A stretch of 64,000 nt of DNA from Gleimia europaea ACS-120-V-Col10b (GCF_000411155.1 NZ_KE150266.1:496001-560000), one strand, 5' to 3'. Positions 16,126-25,504 are shown, counted from the first letter of the stretch. Numbers and translations: made by a program. Notes: generated by a model from the sequence alone, not told the origin.

Positions 16126-17469
16126 ATGAGCAGTTTCAGTTCTAGCGCAATCTTGTGGCAAGTATTCCCCCTCGGCGCCCTGGGCACACCGGCGACAAAC
16201 CCGGAGGTTGAAGGCGAAGATTACTGCCCTCCCCGTACGCTCCGCGACCTCGAACCTTGGCTGGATCACGCAGTTCGCATTGGCGCTAACGTACTGTCTT
16301 TGGGCCCAATCTTCCACTCTTACTCGCACGGATACGACACGATCGACTACTACCGCATTGACCCGCGCCTGGGCACGCTCGAGGACTTCAAATCACTTGT
16401 TGAGGCCGCCCATGCGCGCGGCGTGAAAATCGTGCTGGATGGAGTGTTCAACCACGTTGGTTCGCGCCACCGGCTGGTGGAGGGACTGCGCAATGGCCCG
16501 TCCGAAGACGCGCAAATGCTTGTGCCCAACTGGGACGAGTGGAAAGAGGGCGAACTGCCTGCGTACCACTGCTTTGAGGGGCACACCGGCCTCGCCACGC
16601 TAAATCACGCCAACCCGCGCGTGCGCGAAGAAATTACGAACGTGATGAACCACTGGCTGGACTTAGGAGCCGACGGGTGGAGACTGGACGCTGCTTACGC
16701 AATGTCTCCGAGCGTTTGGAGCGACATCTTGCCAAAGGTGCGAAGCCGTCACCAGGAGGCATGGATCGTGGCTGAGGTTATTCACGGCGAGTACGCGGAC
16801 ATGGTCAGCCAATCGGGTTGGGATTCGCTCACCGAATACGAACTGTGGAAAGCAACCTGGTCTGCGTTAAACGACGCAAACTTCTACGAGCTTGACTGGA
16901 CTCTAGGGCGCCACAATGACCTGTTAGACACGTTCGTTCCGCAAACTTTCATCGGAAACCATGACGTGACGCGCATTGCCACCCAGCTTAACAACCAGGA
17001 GCAGGTTGGGATTGCCGCTGCCATCTTGTTCAGTGTAGGAGGAGTTCCCTCTATCTATTACGGTGACGAGATGGGCTTCACCGGCCGCAAAGAGGAACGC
17101 CTGGGCGGCGATGATGCGATCCGCCAGCCCCTACCAAGCTCACCCGAGCAGGCCATGCAAGACCCACGCGCGCAGCACTTCTTCCACTGGTATGCCTCCC
17201 TATGTGCCATGCGGCGCCAGCGGCCCTGGCTGTGGCACGCAAAAACCAAGGCCGTACACCTGGAAAATGAGGTGATGCGTTTTGTCAGTTACAACGGCGA
17301 CCAGGCGATAACAGTTGTGCTGAACATTTCTGACGCGCCCCTACCTCGCGGCAGTGAAGTTTTGCAAGGGTGCGGCGAGCCCATTGCCGGTCAGTTTGAC
17401 AACAATGCGCTACGCCCGAACGCCTACGTTATTTTTGATGGGGAGTGTGGATCAGACTTAGGTTCATGA
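16126..17469 (+). CDS. GH13 alpha-amylase family glycoside hydrolase, cytoplasmic
   Basis: 447 residues with the conserved regions of the family: DGVFNHVG (region I), GWRLDAAYA (II, nucleophile Asp), VAEVIHG (III, acid/base Glu) and FIGNHDVTR (IV, third Asp), followed by a short C-terminal beta domain. There is no signal peptide, so it acts on maltodextrins inside the cell, as an alpha-glucosidase, maltodextrinase or glucanotransferase; the exact specificity cannot be read off. Its end overlaps the end of the convergent epimerase gene by 41 nt. The ribosome site is weak (GAGATGA). Confidence 0.9.
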   Translation: MSSFSSSAILWQVFPLGALGTPATNPEVEGEDYCPPRTLRDLEPWLDHAVRIGANVLSLGPIFHSYSHGYDTIDYYRIDPRLGTLEDFKSLVEAAHARGVKIVLDGVFNHVGSRHRLVEGLRNGPSEDAQMLVPNWDEWKEGELPAYHCFEGHTGLATLNHANPRVREEITNVMNHWLDLGADGWRLDAAYAMSPSVWSDILPKVRSRHQEAWIVAEVIHGEYADMVSQSGWDSLTEYELWKATWSALNDANFYELDWTLGRHNDLLDTFVPQTFIGNHDVTRIATQLNNQEQVGIAAAILFSVGGVPSIYYGDEMGFTGRKEERLGGDDAIRQPLPSSPEQAMQDPRAQHFFHWYASLCAMRRQRPWLWHAKTKAVHLENEVMRFVSYNGDQAITVVLNISDAPLPRGSEVLQGCGEPIAGQFDNNALRPNAYVIFDGECGSDLGS

Positions 17470-18439
17470 CTGCAGATTTGTTCGGCTCAACGAGTAGCTC
17501 TTCAGTAAACTCGGGCCGGTTGTATGCGTTGGTCATGAACTGACAGAACTCCAGAGCAACGGCCTCACACGGGCGGTGCTTCAGCGGCTCGCCAGTAAAT
17601 ACGTGGAAGAGGCCGTAGCCACGCGCTCCTGAACCCGCGATTGCCGCTCGCAGTTGCGTAGTTGCCCCGCTGGCGTGATGCAGGGTGGCGGTGGACGTGG
17701 CTTCACCGCCCGTACTGACGGTGAGGTCGGTGAACGCTGTGTCCATGCCACGCAGATCATCTAAGCGCAGCAGGCCCGAGTTCGGGTCGAATGTTGGCGC
17801 CAGAGCGAAAGCCTCGGCTCCCTCTAGGGGGATGAGGACGTCATCTGTCAAAATCTGGCTGCGCGCCGGCATGGTGATGGAGGCACCCTCAAGCGGGCCG
17901 TCATAGCGCAGGTAAGGGTGCCAGCCAAGCCCAATCGGAGCGGGAATCGTCCCTCGGTTCGTTGCCGCAAGCCGCATGTTCAACTGCCAGCTACCAAGCG
18001 TATGCGCGATCTCATACCGCACCTGCAGGCTCAGCGGGCAAGGGTAGGCAACGCCATCTGCATACGAGATGGCAAGCTCGTCCTCCCCAATCTCCGCCGA
18101 CATCGTGATCCAGCCCGGCCCCGTGCCGCTCACCTCGAAAATGCGATCCAAGAACAGGCCGTGCAAGCCCTCGCGAACGCCCTCTTTATCGGGGCCGAGG
18201 TCGAAGTTTATGCCCTGCCAAGAATACTTCGAGTCTTCAATTCGGTTAGACCACGGGGCTAAGAGTGCCGCCCGCGCGCCGTTTGCCTCCGCAGCCTCTT
18301 CGGTGCTTTGATAGCCGTCAATTACATCGAAGCTCTGCCTCCCGGCGGGCACTACCCACGAGGTGATAACTCCCCCGCGCGTACAAAACGTTGCGGTGGA
18401 TTCCCCGGCCTGGATTTCAACAAACTCGATGTTATTCAC
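17429..18439 (-). CDS. Aldose 1-epimerase (galactose mutarotase) family protein
   Basis: 336 residues of the GalM-like beta-sandwich fold. Recognisable parts are APWSNRI (near residue 80), GLHGLF (about 112), PIGLGWHPYLRY (about 187, catalytic His region) and EAVALEFCQFMTNAYNRPE near the end, where the catalytic Glu of the family normally sits. Such proteins interconvert alpha and beta anomers of sugars; the divergent group may act on hexose-phosphates or glucans. The start is GTG with GGGGGAGGA directly before it. Convergent with the GH13 gene, suggesting both belong to intracellular sugar handling. Confidence 0.88.
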   Translation of the reverse strand: MNNIEFVEIQAGESTATFCTRGGVITSWVVPAGRQSFDVIDGYQSTEEAAEANGARAALLAPWSNRIEDSKYSWQGINFDLGPDKEGVREGLHGLFLDRIFEVSGTGPGWITMSAEIGEDELAISYADGVAYPCPLSLQVRYEIAHTLGSWQLNMRLAATNRGTIPAPIGLGWHPYLRYDGPLEGASITMPARSQILTDDVLIPLEGAEAFALAPTFDPNSGLLRLDDLRGMDTAFTDLTVSTGGEATSTATLHHASGATTQLRAAIAGSGARGYGLFHVFTGEPLKHRPCEAVALEFCQFMTNAYNRPEFTEELLVEPNKSAVMNLSLIHTPHQK

Positions 18440-18470
18440 TCCTCCCCCTTACTGGTCGCTTATAAGATAT

Positions 18471-18501
18471 CGCGCCCCGAGCAACATGGCACCGGGGCGC
18501 G
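18471..18501 (-). terminator. Possible terminator of leuS
   Basis: CGCGCCCCG / CGGGGCGCG, 9 bp with a 13-nt loop, right after the leuS stop codon. There is no uridine tract, so it may work poorly or need Rho. Confidence 0.4.
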
Positions 18502-18506
18502 GATCT

Positions 18507-21398
18507 TTACTTCGGAAGGACGATGCTGACGAGCTTCGGAGCCCGCACAATCACCTTCAGCGGGTCACGCCCGTCCAAGGCCTTAACTGCGGCATCAGTT
18601 TGCAAAGCCAGCTTCTCTAGTTCTTCGGCGCTGATCGACGGCGGCACCTCAAGGCGCGCCTTGACCTTGCCCGCAATCTGGACAACGCAGGTCACCTTCT
18701 CTTCTTCAAGCAGGGATTCATCCTCCACAACCGGGAACGGCTCACGCGTAAGCGTGCCCTCATGGCCGAGCTTTTCCCACAGCTCCTCCGCGATGTGCGG
18801 GGCGAGCGGCGCGACCATCAGCACCAGCGGCTCAATGGCTTCGCGCGGCACGCGATCAATACCCGTCAAATGATTATTGAGGACGATCATGCGCGCGGCC
18901 GCCGTGTTCATCCGCATGTTGTCATACTCTTCAGTCACGTCCGCGATGGTGCGGGCAACCAGCTTCTTCGTTTCGAGGTCGGCTGGCTCATCCGTCACGG
19001 TCACCGCGCCGGTTTCTTCGTCAATCACGTTGCGCCACAGGCGCTGCAAGAAGCGGTAGGAGCCCACCACTGCGCGCGTATCCCACGGGCGCGACACCTC
19101 GAGAGGTCCCATCGACATCTCATACATGCGGAATGTGTCCGCACCGTACTCTTCACACATGTCGTCTGGCGTCACGATGTTCTTTAGCGACTTACCCATC
19201 TTGCCGTATTCGCGGAACACCTCACGGCCCTGGTAAGTCCAGCCAGTTTCCTCATCACCTTCAACCTCATCGGCCGGCACATACTCCCCGCGCACATCCT
19301 TGAAAGCGTAAGCCTGGATGTAACCCTGGTTAAACAGCTTGTGGAAAGGTTCAGATGAAGATACGTGGCCCAGATCGAACAGCACCTTGTGCCAAAAACG
19401 AGCGTACAGCAGGTGCAGCACCGCGTGCTCCACGCCACCAATGTAGAGGTCTGCGCCTCCCGACTCGCCCTTGCCCTTCGGGCCCATCCAGTAGGCCTCA
19501 TTAGCTTCAGACGAAGCGTACTGCGTGTTATTGGGATCCGTGTAACGAAGCTCGTACCAAGACGAACCCGCCCAGTTCGGCATCGTGTTCGTATCGCGGT
19601 GGTACTTCTTCACCCCGTCGCCCAGATCCAGCTCCACCTCAATCCACTCCGTGGCACGCGAAAGCGCGGCCTCCGGCGTGGTATCGGCATCGTCGGGATC
19701 GAACGTGCGGGGCTGGAAGTTATCCAGCTCCGGTAGCTGCACCGGCAGCATCGACTCTGGAAGAGCATGCACGCGCCCCTCCTCGTCGTACACAACCGGG
19801 AAGGGTTCACCCCAGTAGCGCTGACGGGAGAACAACCAGTCACGCAGGCGGTACGTAACCGTCGAATGGCCGACACCCTTTTCTTCTAGCCACTTCGTGA
19901 TCCGGGCGATCGCGTCAGCCTTGTTAAGGCCGTTGAGGGAGATCTCGTCGTTGTGGGAGTTCACAATCAGACCGTCACCAGTCCATGCACCCTCACCATC
20001 AAAATCCTCATCCGGCTGGATAGTGGTCACCACGTCAATGTTGAAGCGCTGCGCGAACGCGAAGTCGCGGTCGTCGTGGGCCGGCACAGCCATAATCGCG
20101 CCCGTGCCGTAGCCCATTAGGACGTAGTCCGCGATGAACACCGGAATTTTGTTTCCGTTAACCGGGTTGGTGCCAAAAATACCGGTGAATACGCCCGTCT
20201 TTTCGGTGCCCTCCGCGAGGCGTTCATCATCGGTGCGGGACTTCGCCCACGAACGATACGCCGCCACGGCCTCGCGCGGGGAGGCATAGCCACCTGTCCA
20301 CTCTTCGCGCGTGCCTGCCGGCCACTGACCGGGAACCGTGAGCTCTTGGGCCGGCGCGTCTTCGCCTCCCACCAGCTCGTGCTCGGGAGCAACCACCATG
20401 AAAGTTGCACCAAACAACGTATCGGGGCGGGTGGTGAACACCGTCAGCTCGGTAGATTCAGTTACCTGACCATCCGCGACCTCAAAATGTACGGTTGCGC
20501 CCGTGGAACGCCCAATCCAGTTACGCTGCTGCGCTACCACCTTGTGCGGCCAATCAACCGTGTCCAAGTCTTCTGCCAAGCGGTCAGCATAAGCGGTAAT
20601 GCGCATCATCCACTGGCGCAGACGCGACTTGAAAACCGGGTAGTTGCCGCGCTCGGAACGCCCGTCTGCCGTTACCTCTTCATCTGCCAAAACAGTTCCC
20701 AGGCCCGGGCACCAGTTCACCGGGGAGTACGCCACGTACGCCAAGCGGTACTCATCCAAAAGGTCACTACGCTCCGCTTCGCTCATCTGCGCCCACGGCT
20801 GGTGCGGCGTTTCGCGTTTGCCGGACTCGAACTCTGCAACGAGCTCGCTAATGGGGCGGGCGGAGCCGAGCTTGCCGTCGCGACGTTTAGCCTGCGGGTC
20901 GTACCACGAGTTGTAAATCTGCAAGAAGATCCATTGTGTCCAGCGCACAAACTCGTCATCGGTTGTTGAAATCGAGCGACGTTTGTCATGAGAAAGGCCA
21001 ATGCGGGCGAGCTGGCGGCGCATGTTCGCGATATTGTTCTCGGTAGTGATGCGCGGGTGCTGGCCCGTTTGCACGGCGTACTGCTCTGCCGGCAAGCCAA
21101 ACGAGTCGAAGCCGAGCGTGTACAGCACGTTCTTATCCTGCATGCGCTTGTAGCGCGCAACCGTGTCCGTTGCGATGTAACCGAGGGGGTGGCCCACATG
21201 CAGACCTGCACCTGAGGGGTACGGGAACATGTCTAGCAGATAGAACTTTTCCTTCTTGGCTAGCGGACCTTCAAGATCGCCTTCCGGGTTATCAGCCGCG
21301 AACGTCTGATTTTCCTGCCAGTATTGCTGCCAGCGGGCCTCAATTTTGCCCGCGAGCGCCGCGTCGTAGCGGTAAGGATTATCCCCTGCGGTTTCCAT
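18507..21398 (-). CDS. leuS: Leucyl-tRNA synthetase
   Basis: Class I aminoacyl-tRNA synthetase charging tRNA-Leu; 963 residues from the chosen start. [17 protein letters not shown] holds the HIGH signature (GHPL), the CP1 editing domain lies in the middle ([19 protein letters not shown] and the VPAHDDRDF block), and [10 protein letters not shown] is the KMSKS loop in the less common KMGKS form. The C-terminal domain ends [13 protein letters not shown] at 21398 was chosen; a TTG two codons upstream has GAGG at a better distance (5 nt versus 11), so the true start may be there. Long for the family because of insertions typical of actinobacteria. Confidence 0.97.
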   Translation of the reverse strand: METAGDNPYRYDAALAGKIEARWQQYWQENQTFAADNPEGDLEGPLAKKEKFYLLDMFPYPSGAGLHVGHPLGYIATDTVARYKRMQDKNVLYTLGFDSFGLPAEQYAVQTGQHPRITTENNIANMRRQLARIGLSHDKRRSISTTDDEFVRWTQWIFLQIYNSWYDPQAKRRDGKLGSARPISELVAEFESGKRETPHQPWAQMSEAERSDLLDEYRLAYVAYSPVNWCPGLGTVLADEEVTADGRSERGNYPVFKSRLRQWMMRITAYADRLAEDLDTVDWPHKVVAQQRNWIGRSTGATVHFEVADGQVTESTELTVFTTRPDTLFGATFMVVAPEHELVGGEDAPAQELTVPGQWPAGTREEWTGGYASPREAVAAYRSWAKSRTDDERLAEGTEKTGVFTGIFGTNPVNGNKIPVFIADYVLMGYGTGAIMAVPAHDDRDFAFAQRFNIDVVTTIQPDEDFDGEGAWTGDGLIVNSHNDEISLNGLNKADAIARITKWLEEKGVGHSTVTYRLRDWLFSRQRYWGEPFPVVYDEEGRVHALPESMLPVQLPELDNFQPRTFDPDDADTTPEAALSRATEWIEVELDLGDGVKKYHRDTNTMPNWAGSSWYELRYTDPNNTQYASSEANEAYWMGPKGKGESGGADLYIGGVEHAVLHLLYARFWHKVLFDLGHVSSSEPFHKLFNQGYIQAYAFKDVRGEYVPADEVEGDEETGWTYQGREVFREYGKMGKSLKNIVTPDDMCEEYGADTFRMYEMSMGPLEVSRPWDTRAVVGSYRFLQRLWRNVIDEETGAVTVTDEPADLETKKLVARTIADVTEEYDNMRMNTAAARMIVLNNHLTGIDRVPREAIEPLVLMVAPLAPHIAEELWEKLGHEGTLTREPFPVVEDESLLEEEKVTCVVQIAGKVKARLEVPPSISAEELEKLALQTDAAVKALDGRDPLKVIVRAPKLVSIVLPK

Positions 21399-21512
21399 GC
21401 TCAATTTGACCTCGTTTCATATGTCAATCCGACATTTACACTACCCCACTAATGGGGGTTCTTTAGAATCGGGTGGGGCGAAAAATGAGCAGTCTTGTAC
21501 CACAATGGAGAC

Positions 21513-21956
21513 ATGACCATTTTTGAAAAAATTATTTCCGGTGACATTCCCGGCAAGTTCATCTACGCAGACGAAACTTGCGTGGTTTTTGCTGACGTCT
21601 CCCCTGTTCGCCCCGGCCATGCCCTCGTGGTTCCGCGTGAGGCGATCAGTGAGTGGACTTCTCTCTCCGACGAGGTTGCTGCGCACCTGTTCACCGTGGC
21701 CAAGCGGATCGGGGAAGCACAGAAGAAAGCGTTTGGCGTGGAGCGGGCCGGCCTGTCCATCCTGGGGTTTGAAGTTCCCCACACGCACCTGCATGTAGTT
21801 CCCCTGCGAAGCGAAGCCGACATGAACCCGGCAAACGCGAAGCAGGCAGCGGAAGAGGAACTGACCGAGAGCACCGAAGCTCTGCGCGATGCTCTTCGCG
21901 CCCTCGGGTATGGAAGCAATGTTCCCCCGCGCATCGACAGCGCAGAACTTGCCTAA
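21513..21956 (+). CDS. HIT family protein (HINT-type purine nucleoside phosphoramidase)
   Basis: 147 residues. The histidine triad motif HTHLHVVPL (near residue 90) is the nucleophile and phosphate-binding site; the N-terminal strand MTIFEKIISGDIPGKFIYAD is typical of the Hint branch, followed by DVSPVRPGHALVVPR. Such enzymes hydrolyse AMP-lysine and other nucleoside phosphoramidates. I chose the ATG at 21513, at the usual start of the family; the only ribosome-like GGAG is 2 nt away, so a leaderless mRNA is possible. Divergent from leuS and followed by a strong terminator. Confidence 0.93.
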   Translation: MTIFEKIISGDIPGKFIYADETCVVFADVSPVRPGHALVVPREAISEWTSLSDEVAAHLFTVAKRIGEAQKKAFGVERAGLSILGFEVPHTHLHVVPLRSEADMNPANAKQAAEEELTESTEALRDALRALGYGSNVPPRIDSAELA

Positions 21957-21970
21957 GCCTTACCCAATCC

Positions 21971-22015
21971 AAACAGTTCGGCCGGTCAGGATATTTCCGA
22001 CCGGCCGAACTGTTT
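21971..22015. terminator. Bidirectional terminator between the HIT gene and the DtxR-family gene
   Basis: A perfect 17-bp stem AAACAGTTCGGCCGGTC / GACCGGCCGAACTGTTT with an 11-nt loop between two convergent genes. Confidence 0.8.
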
Positions 22016-22023
22016 CAAACTGC

Positions 22024-22710
22024 TTAGGCTGACTCAGCATGTTCTGGCGTCACTTTGATGCGCGCGGCCAGCGCCGTGGAGATGTCTATCCGAGTGCCGT
22101 TCAGTTCAACAGTCACCTGGCCGGCAACGTCGGCCCGTTCCACTACGCGCAGTTTTGCTCCGGGCAGGATGTCGCGCTGTTCAAAGTAGCGCAACACTTC
22201 AGGCTCCCCGTCGCGAATACGCACAATCTGTAAATCCTCATCCAGCGGCGCTCCGGGCAAAGTGAAGCACGAACACCTGTGTACAGAGCCGTCCTTACCT
22301 GGAATCGGATCCCCGTGCGGATCAAAACGAGGGAAGCCCAGAGCCTCATCAAGCTTGTCTATAAACCGGTCAGAAACCGCGTGTTCAAGCTCGTGTGCCT
22401 CAAAATGCAACTCGTCCCAGGAGTAGCCGAGAGAGCGGTGCAAGAATGTTTCTAAAATGCGGTGGCGGCGCACCATCTCAATGGCCTCTTTACGGCCCGC
22501 CTCCGTTAGCCGCACCTTCTGATACGGCTGGTGATCCAGCAGGCCTGCGTCCCTCAGTTTGCGCACGTTTTCTGAGGCGGTGGAAGGCACGACCTCCATA
22601 ATCGTTGCGAGTTCGGTTACGCTAACGCCCTGATCGCCCCACTCCTGCACCGAGTAAACGGCTCGCAGGTAGTCTTCCCTAACGGTTGACAGCTCACGTT
22701 TGCCGGTCAC
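22024..22710 (-). CDS. DtxR/MntR family metal-dependent transcriptional regulator
   Basis: 228 residues: winged HTH (about 10-75), metal-binding dimerisation domain (about 75-145) and C-terminal FeoA-like SH3 domain, the DtxR layout. Metal-site residues point to manganese rather than iron: the position of DtxR Met10 is Asp (VREDYLRAVY, as in MntR), and Cys102 of DtxR (EACRWEH) is His here (EAHELEH). It should bind DNA with the metal bound and repress uptake genes. The GTG at 22710 follows GGAGG by 6 nt and overlaps the VKOR stop as GTGA, so translation is coupled. The frame extends upstream but that part is VKOR DNA. Confidence 0.92.
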   Translation of the reverse strand: MTGKRELSTVREDYLRAVYSVQEWGDQGVSVTELATIMEVVPSTASENVRKLRDAGLLDHQPYQKVRLTEAGRKEAIEMVRRHRILETFLHRSLGYSWDELHFEAHELEHAVSDRFIDKLDEALGFPRFDPHGDPIPGKDGSVHRCSCFTLPGAPLDEDLQIVRIRDGEPEVLRYFEQRDILPGAKLRVVERADVAGQVTVELNGTRIDISTALAARIKVTPEHAESA

Positions 22711-23306
22711 AGGAGGCCTCCGATCTGTTCGGTCATTGTAAACAGCACGACGATAAACACCACTAGGTGCAAGCATACGATGGTTGCCCACGAGTAGCGC
22801 AGCATGGTTTTACCCGTCGCGCGCGTGCCCTCAAATGCGGTCATGGCAGCAGGAATGAGGATCGCGCTCACGACGATTGTTGCCGACCACACCACCATGC
22901 AGTACGGGCACAGCGCAAAAAAGCTTGTGGCGGACTGGTACAGGAAGAAGCCCACAAATGTAAGGCCTCCGACCGATCCTAATCCCAGCAACACTGCCGC
23001 TGGTTTGCTCAGGCGAGTGCCAAGCAACATCAACACACCAACTGTGGCAAGCGCGCCAAAAGCCGCGATTCCGAGAGCGGAGTTGGGAATGGTAAGCAGG
23101 TGGGCCTGCGCCGACATGAGGGAACTGCCGCAACTGATCAGCGAATTCAGGTCACACCCCAGCGCGCTATCGGGGTTTCGCAAATGGTTAAGTTCTGTTT
23201 CAAGTAGCCCAAGAGAGGCCAGCAACCCCATGGCCGCGCCCAAAACGACCACAACAGTATTTATAAAGCCAACCGGAATGGAATCTTTTGCAACCGCTTT
23301 ATCCAC
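22707..23306 (-). CDS. VKOR family membrane oxidoreductase
   Basis: 199-residue membrane protein with about five transmembrane helices. The vitamin K epoxide reductase family reoxidises DsbA-like proteins using quinone. The family cysteines are present: a loop pair in ALGCDLNSLISCGSS (about 51 and 60) and the active site CPYC at about 133. This is the usual actinobacterial substitute for DsbB. The first TM begins after a short cytoplasmic tail. Its stop overlaps the start of the MntR-type regulator by 4 nt. No DsbA-like partner lies alongside. Confidence 0.93.
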   Translation of the reverse strand: MDKAVAKDSIPVGFINTVVVVLGAAMGLLASLGLLETELNHLRNPDSALGCDLNSLISCGSSLMSAQAHLLTIPNSALGIAAFGALATVGVLMLLGTRLSKPAAVLLGLGSVGGLTFVGFFLYQSATSFFALCPYCMVVWSATIVVSAILIPAAMTAFEGTRATGKTMLRYSWATIVCLHLVVFIVVLFTMTEQIGGLL

Positions 23307-23408
23307 GTGTGTTCCTTACATCGACCATCAAATACTACGAGACCGAGTGCTTCCCCCCGCCTCTTTTGTACCAAACTACAGGTGTGTCTAAAACCGCATT
23401 GGACGATT

Positions 23409-23437
23409 TTGCAGTCTTGCCAAGAAACGCGTAAGGT
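23409..23437 (+). promoter_or_regulatory. Promoter of tRNA-Lys copy 1
   Basis: TTGCAG (23409-23414), 17-nt spacer, TAAGGT (23432-23437), 13 nt before the tRNA. Confidence 0.55.
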
Positions 23438-23449
23438 TTTTACCTGCAG

Positions 23450-23525
23450 GCGCCGTTAGCTCAATTGGCAGAGCAGCTGGCTCTTAACCAGCGGGTTGGG
23501 GGTTCGATTCCCTCACGGCGCACCA
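23450..23525 (+). tRNA. tRNA-Lys (CTT), copy 1, CCA encoded
   Basis: Acceptor GCGCCGT / ACGGCGC, D arm GCTC-AATTGGCA-GAGC, anticodon stem CTGG / CCAG region with loop CTCTTAA (anticodon CTT), T arm GGGGGTTCGATTCCCTC, discriminator A, then CCA in the DNA. The 73-nt body is identical to the copy at 24882. Confidence 0.96.
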
Positions 23526-23531
23526 AATTTC

Positions 23532-23553
23532 CCCGACTCTGGTCGGGTTTTTT
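23532..23553 (+). terminator. Terminator of tRNA-Lys copy 1
   Basis: CCCGAC-TCTG-GTCGGG followed by six T, beginning 7 nt after the tRNA. Confidence 0.8.
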
Positions 23554-23631
23554 ATTGCCCACGTAGCCACATACGACGCAAGCCTTGTTGGCCCTTACAC
23601 AAGAGCCGGCGTGTGCGTCTTAAAACCTGAG

Positions 23632-24621
23632 CTATGCCGCTACCAGCGCGGCCTCGCGTCTGCGCTGAATACGCACAGGCAAAAGTTCAGCTCCAACCAT
23701 GGCCGCCACGATCAAGGTCCCACCGAAGACCAACCTAAAGGTTACACTCTCGCCACCAAATGCCACCGCGAAGATTGCGGCGAACAACGGTTCCAACGTA
23801 AAGATGATCGCCGTTGAAGCCGGATTTATATGTGCCTGCGCCCAGGTTTGCAAGAACAACGCAAGCAAGCTTGCCACAAACGCCATATAAAGCAGTGAGG
23901 CCCACTGACCCGCAGTAGAAGGCAAAGTAACACCGCCAGGCAAAGCAAATAGGAACCCGAGGCCGCCCATACTAACCAGCTGTATCACCGTAAGATCTAG
24001 CGCGTTTTCCTTACTGGTCCAGTGCCCTAACACCACGATATGGAGCGTAAACATGAGAGCGCCGAGCAACGTCAGAAGCTCGCCAAAGCCAACCGCTAAA
24101 CCATCCAGAGTGAGCACCATCAAACCACCCGTGGCGATCGCAATGCACACCCAGGTTGCCCGAGAAATCTGAACCCCAAACATCAGCATCAAAACGATGG
24201 GAGTAAGAACCACATACATGCCGGTAATAAATCCAGACACCGAGGCGTCCGTGTACTGCAGGCCAACCGCTTGGAACAACTGGCCCAGCATAAATATCGC
24301 TCCGAGCAACATCCCCTTGCCCCACAGATCCTTCGAGACCTTTTTTAAGGCACGATATCGCACCGCCAATACCACAACTGCGGCAATAACGAAACGCGTT
24401 CCAAGAAAATCCAGCGGCGGAACAGCGCTCACAAGATCCTTTATCAGGAAGAACGTAGAGCCCCACACGGCAGTAATAAAAACAAAGGCCAAGACAGCAA
24501 GAACAGTGGCAATCTTTTCCGAATCGAATCCTCGCCACCAGAACTTTTCACCGGAATCCCAGTTAAGTCCCATAAAAGTTGTAGTTGCTGTTTCTAACCT
24601 GTTTTCACCCTGCCTCAACAC
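23632..24621 (-). CDS. EamA/DMT family transporter
   Basis: 329 residues with about ten transmembrane helices in two EamA repeats (AVWGSTFFLIKDL at the start of the first; LLTLLGALMFTLHIV at the start of the second), the architecture of drug/metabolite exporters of the RhaT/YdcZ type. The substrate is unknown. The start is the GTG at 24621, which has AAGGGA about 5 nt before it; an ATG at 24573 is possible but has no ribosome site. It lies between two identical tRNA-Lys genes on the opposite strand and has no obvious operon partner. Confidence 0.87.
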   Translation of the reverse strand: MLRQGENRLETATTTFMGLNWDSGEKFWWRGFDSEKIATVLAVLAFVFITAVWGSTFFLIKDLVSAVPPLDFLGTRFVIAAVVVLAVRYRALKKVSKDLWGKGMLLGAIFMLGQLFQAVGLQYTDASVSGFITGMYVVLTPIVLMLMFGVQISRATWVCIAIATGGLMVLTLDGLAVGFGELLTLLGALMFTLHIVVLGHWTSKENALDLTVIQLVSMGGLGFLFALPGGVTLPSTAGQWASLLYMAFVASLLALFLQTWAQAHINPASTAIIFTLEPLFAAIFAVAFGGESVTFRLVFGGTLIVAAMVGAELLPVRIQRRREAALVAA

Positions 24622-24881
24622 AGCTTCCCTTCAACTCATCGCAGAAAACACTAACGACTAAGTGATTATATCCAACTTAACGGGCATAAAATAACCCCTT
24701 CAAAGCCACCAAACCTAACCGCTTCGTCTTATTCTATGAATCTTTCGAGCCCATATTTTGAACTATTTTGCATGGTTTCTCGTTGAAAAGTGTTCCTAAG
24801 ATCGCACTTTGCAGGTTTGTGTTTTCAACTTTGGCAGTGTTATTATTTTCAAGTTGCATTCAAGAGCGTTCTTGACAACAT

Positions 24882-24954
24882 GCGCCGTTAGCTCAATTGG
24901 CAGAGCAGCTGGCTCTTAACCAGCGGGTTGGGGGTTCGATTCCCTCACGGCGCA
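24882..24954 (+). tRNA. tRNA-Lys (CTT), copy 2, no encoded CCA
   Basis: Identical through all 73 nt to the copy at 23450, anticodon CTT, but the DNA reads ACTTTAC at the 3' end, so CCA must be added. The identity stops exactly at both tRNA boundaries. No T-rich terminator follows; the next gene begins 46 nt downstream. Confidence 0.96.
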
Positions 24955-25000
24955 CTTTACATATACCCATTAACATCCACATCTTTCATTGAGAGCAACG

Positions 25001-25504
25001 ATGGTGCGCCGTTTAACATCTGATGAAGAACGCCTCATTCATGCCGTTCGCACACAGCTGGCCTCGCGAAAGAAAACCCACATTAGCGACGACGTCATTC
25101 AACAGGTCACTCGCCTCGTAAAATCTCTTACCGGCGCTTGCAAATCTATCACCGATGTAGTCGGGCCAGTATGCTCCACCGCAGACCTCGTGGACTGGAT
25201 GGGAATCTCCCGCCAAGCGGTAAACAAAGCAGTCAAAGAATGCCGCATTTTTGGCGTCCGCGAAGGAAATGGCTCGTGGATGTACCCCACTTGGCAAATC
25301 ACTTCTAACTTTCAAATCGTGAACGGCCTGCCCGAGGTTCTCGGGCGCCTCGACGGGATCATCAGCACGGTTGAGATTGGCCGCTGGTTCATTTCTGCAC
25401 ACCCCGACCTAGAGGGCCTCTCGCCCGCCACCTGGCTACAGCAGGGCCGCGATGTGAACAACGCCGTGCGGGTTGCCGAGCAGCTGGCCCGCAAGCATCG
25501 CTAA
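25001..25504 (+). CDS. Orphan MbcA/ParS-type antitoxin-like HTH protein
   Basis: 167 residues, not assigned to a named gene. A HTH-like segment runs STADLVDWMGISRQAVNKAVKE (about 67-90), followed by a YPTWQI strand, and the C-terminal part IGRWFISAHPDLEGLSPATWLQQGRDVNNAVRVAEQLA (given here only as a pattern: W-hydrophobic, PDLEG, SPATWL, GRD) resembles the toxin-binding domain of Xre/MbcA/ParS antitoxins. These usually pair with a RES-domain toxin, but none is adjacent on either side. It follows tRNA-Lys copy 2 by 46 nt with GAGAG before the ATG, so it could be read from the same transcript. Confidence 0.6.
   Translation: MVRRLTSDEERLIHAVRTQLASRKKTHISDDVIQQVTRLVKSLTGACKSITDVVGPVCSTADLVDWMGISRQAVNKAVKECRIFGVREGNGSWMYPTWQITSNFQIVNGLPEVLGRLDGIISTVEIGRWFISAHPDLEGLSPATWLQQGRDVNNAVRVAEQLARKHR

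Noticed and set aside
23450..24954. Integrated element bounded by the two tRNA-Lys copies
   Set aside because: No integrase, phage or transfer gene lies between them and full tRNA copies rather than a 3' fragment are repeated. Kept as a finding about duplication, not as a mobile element.
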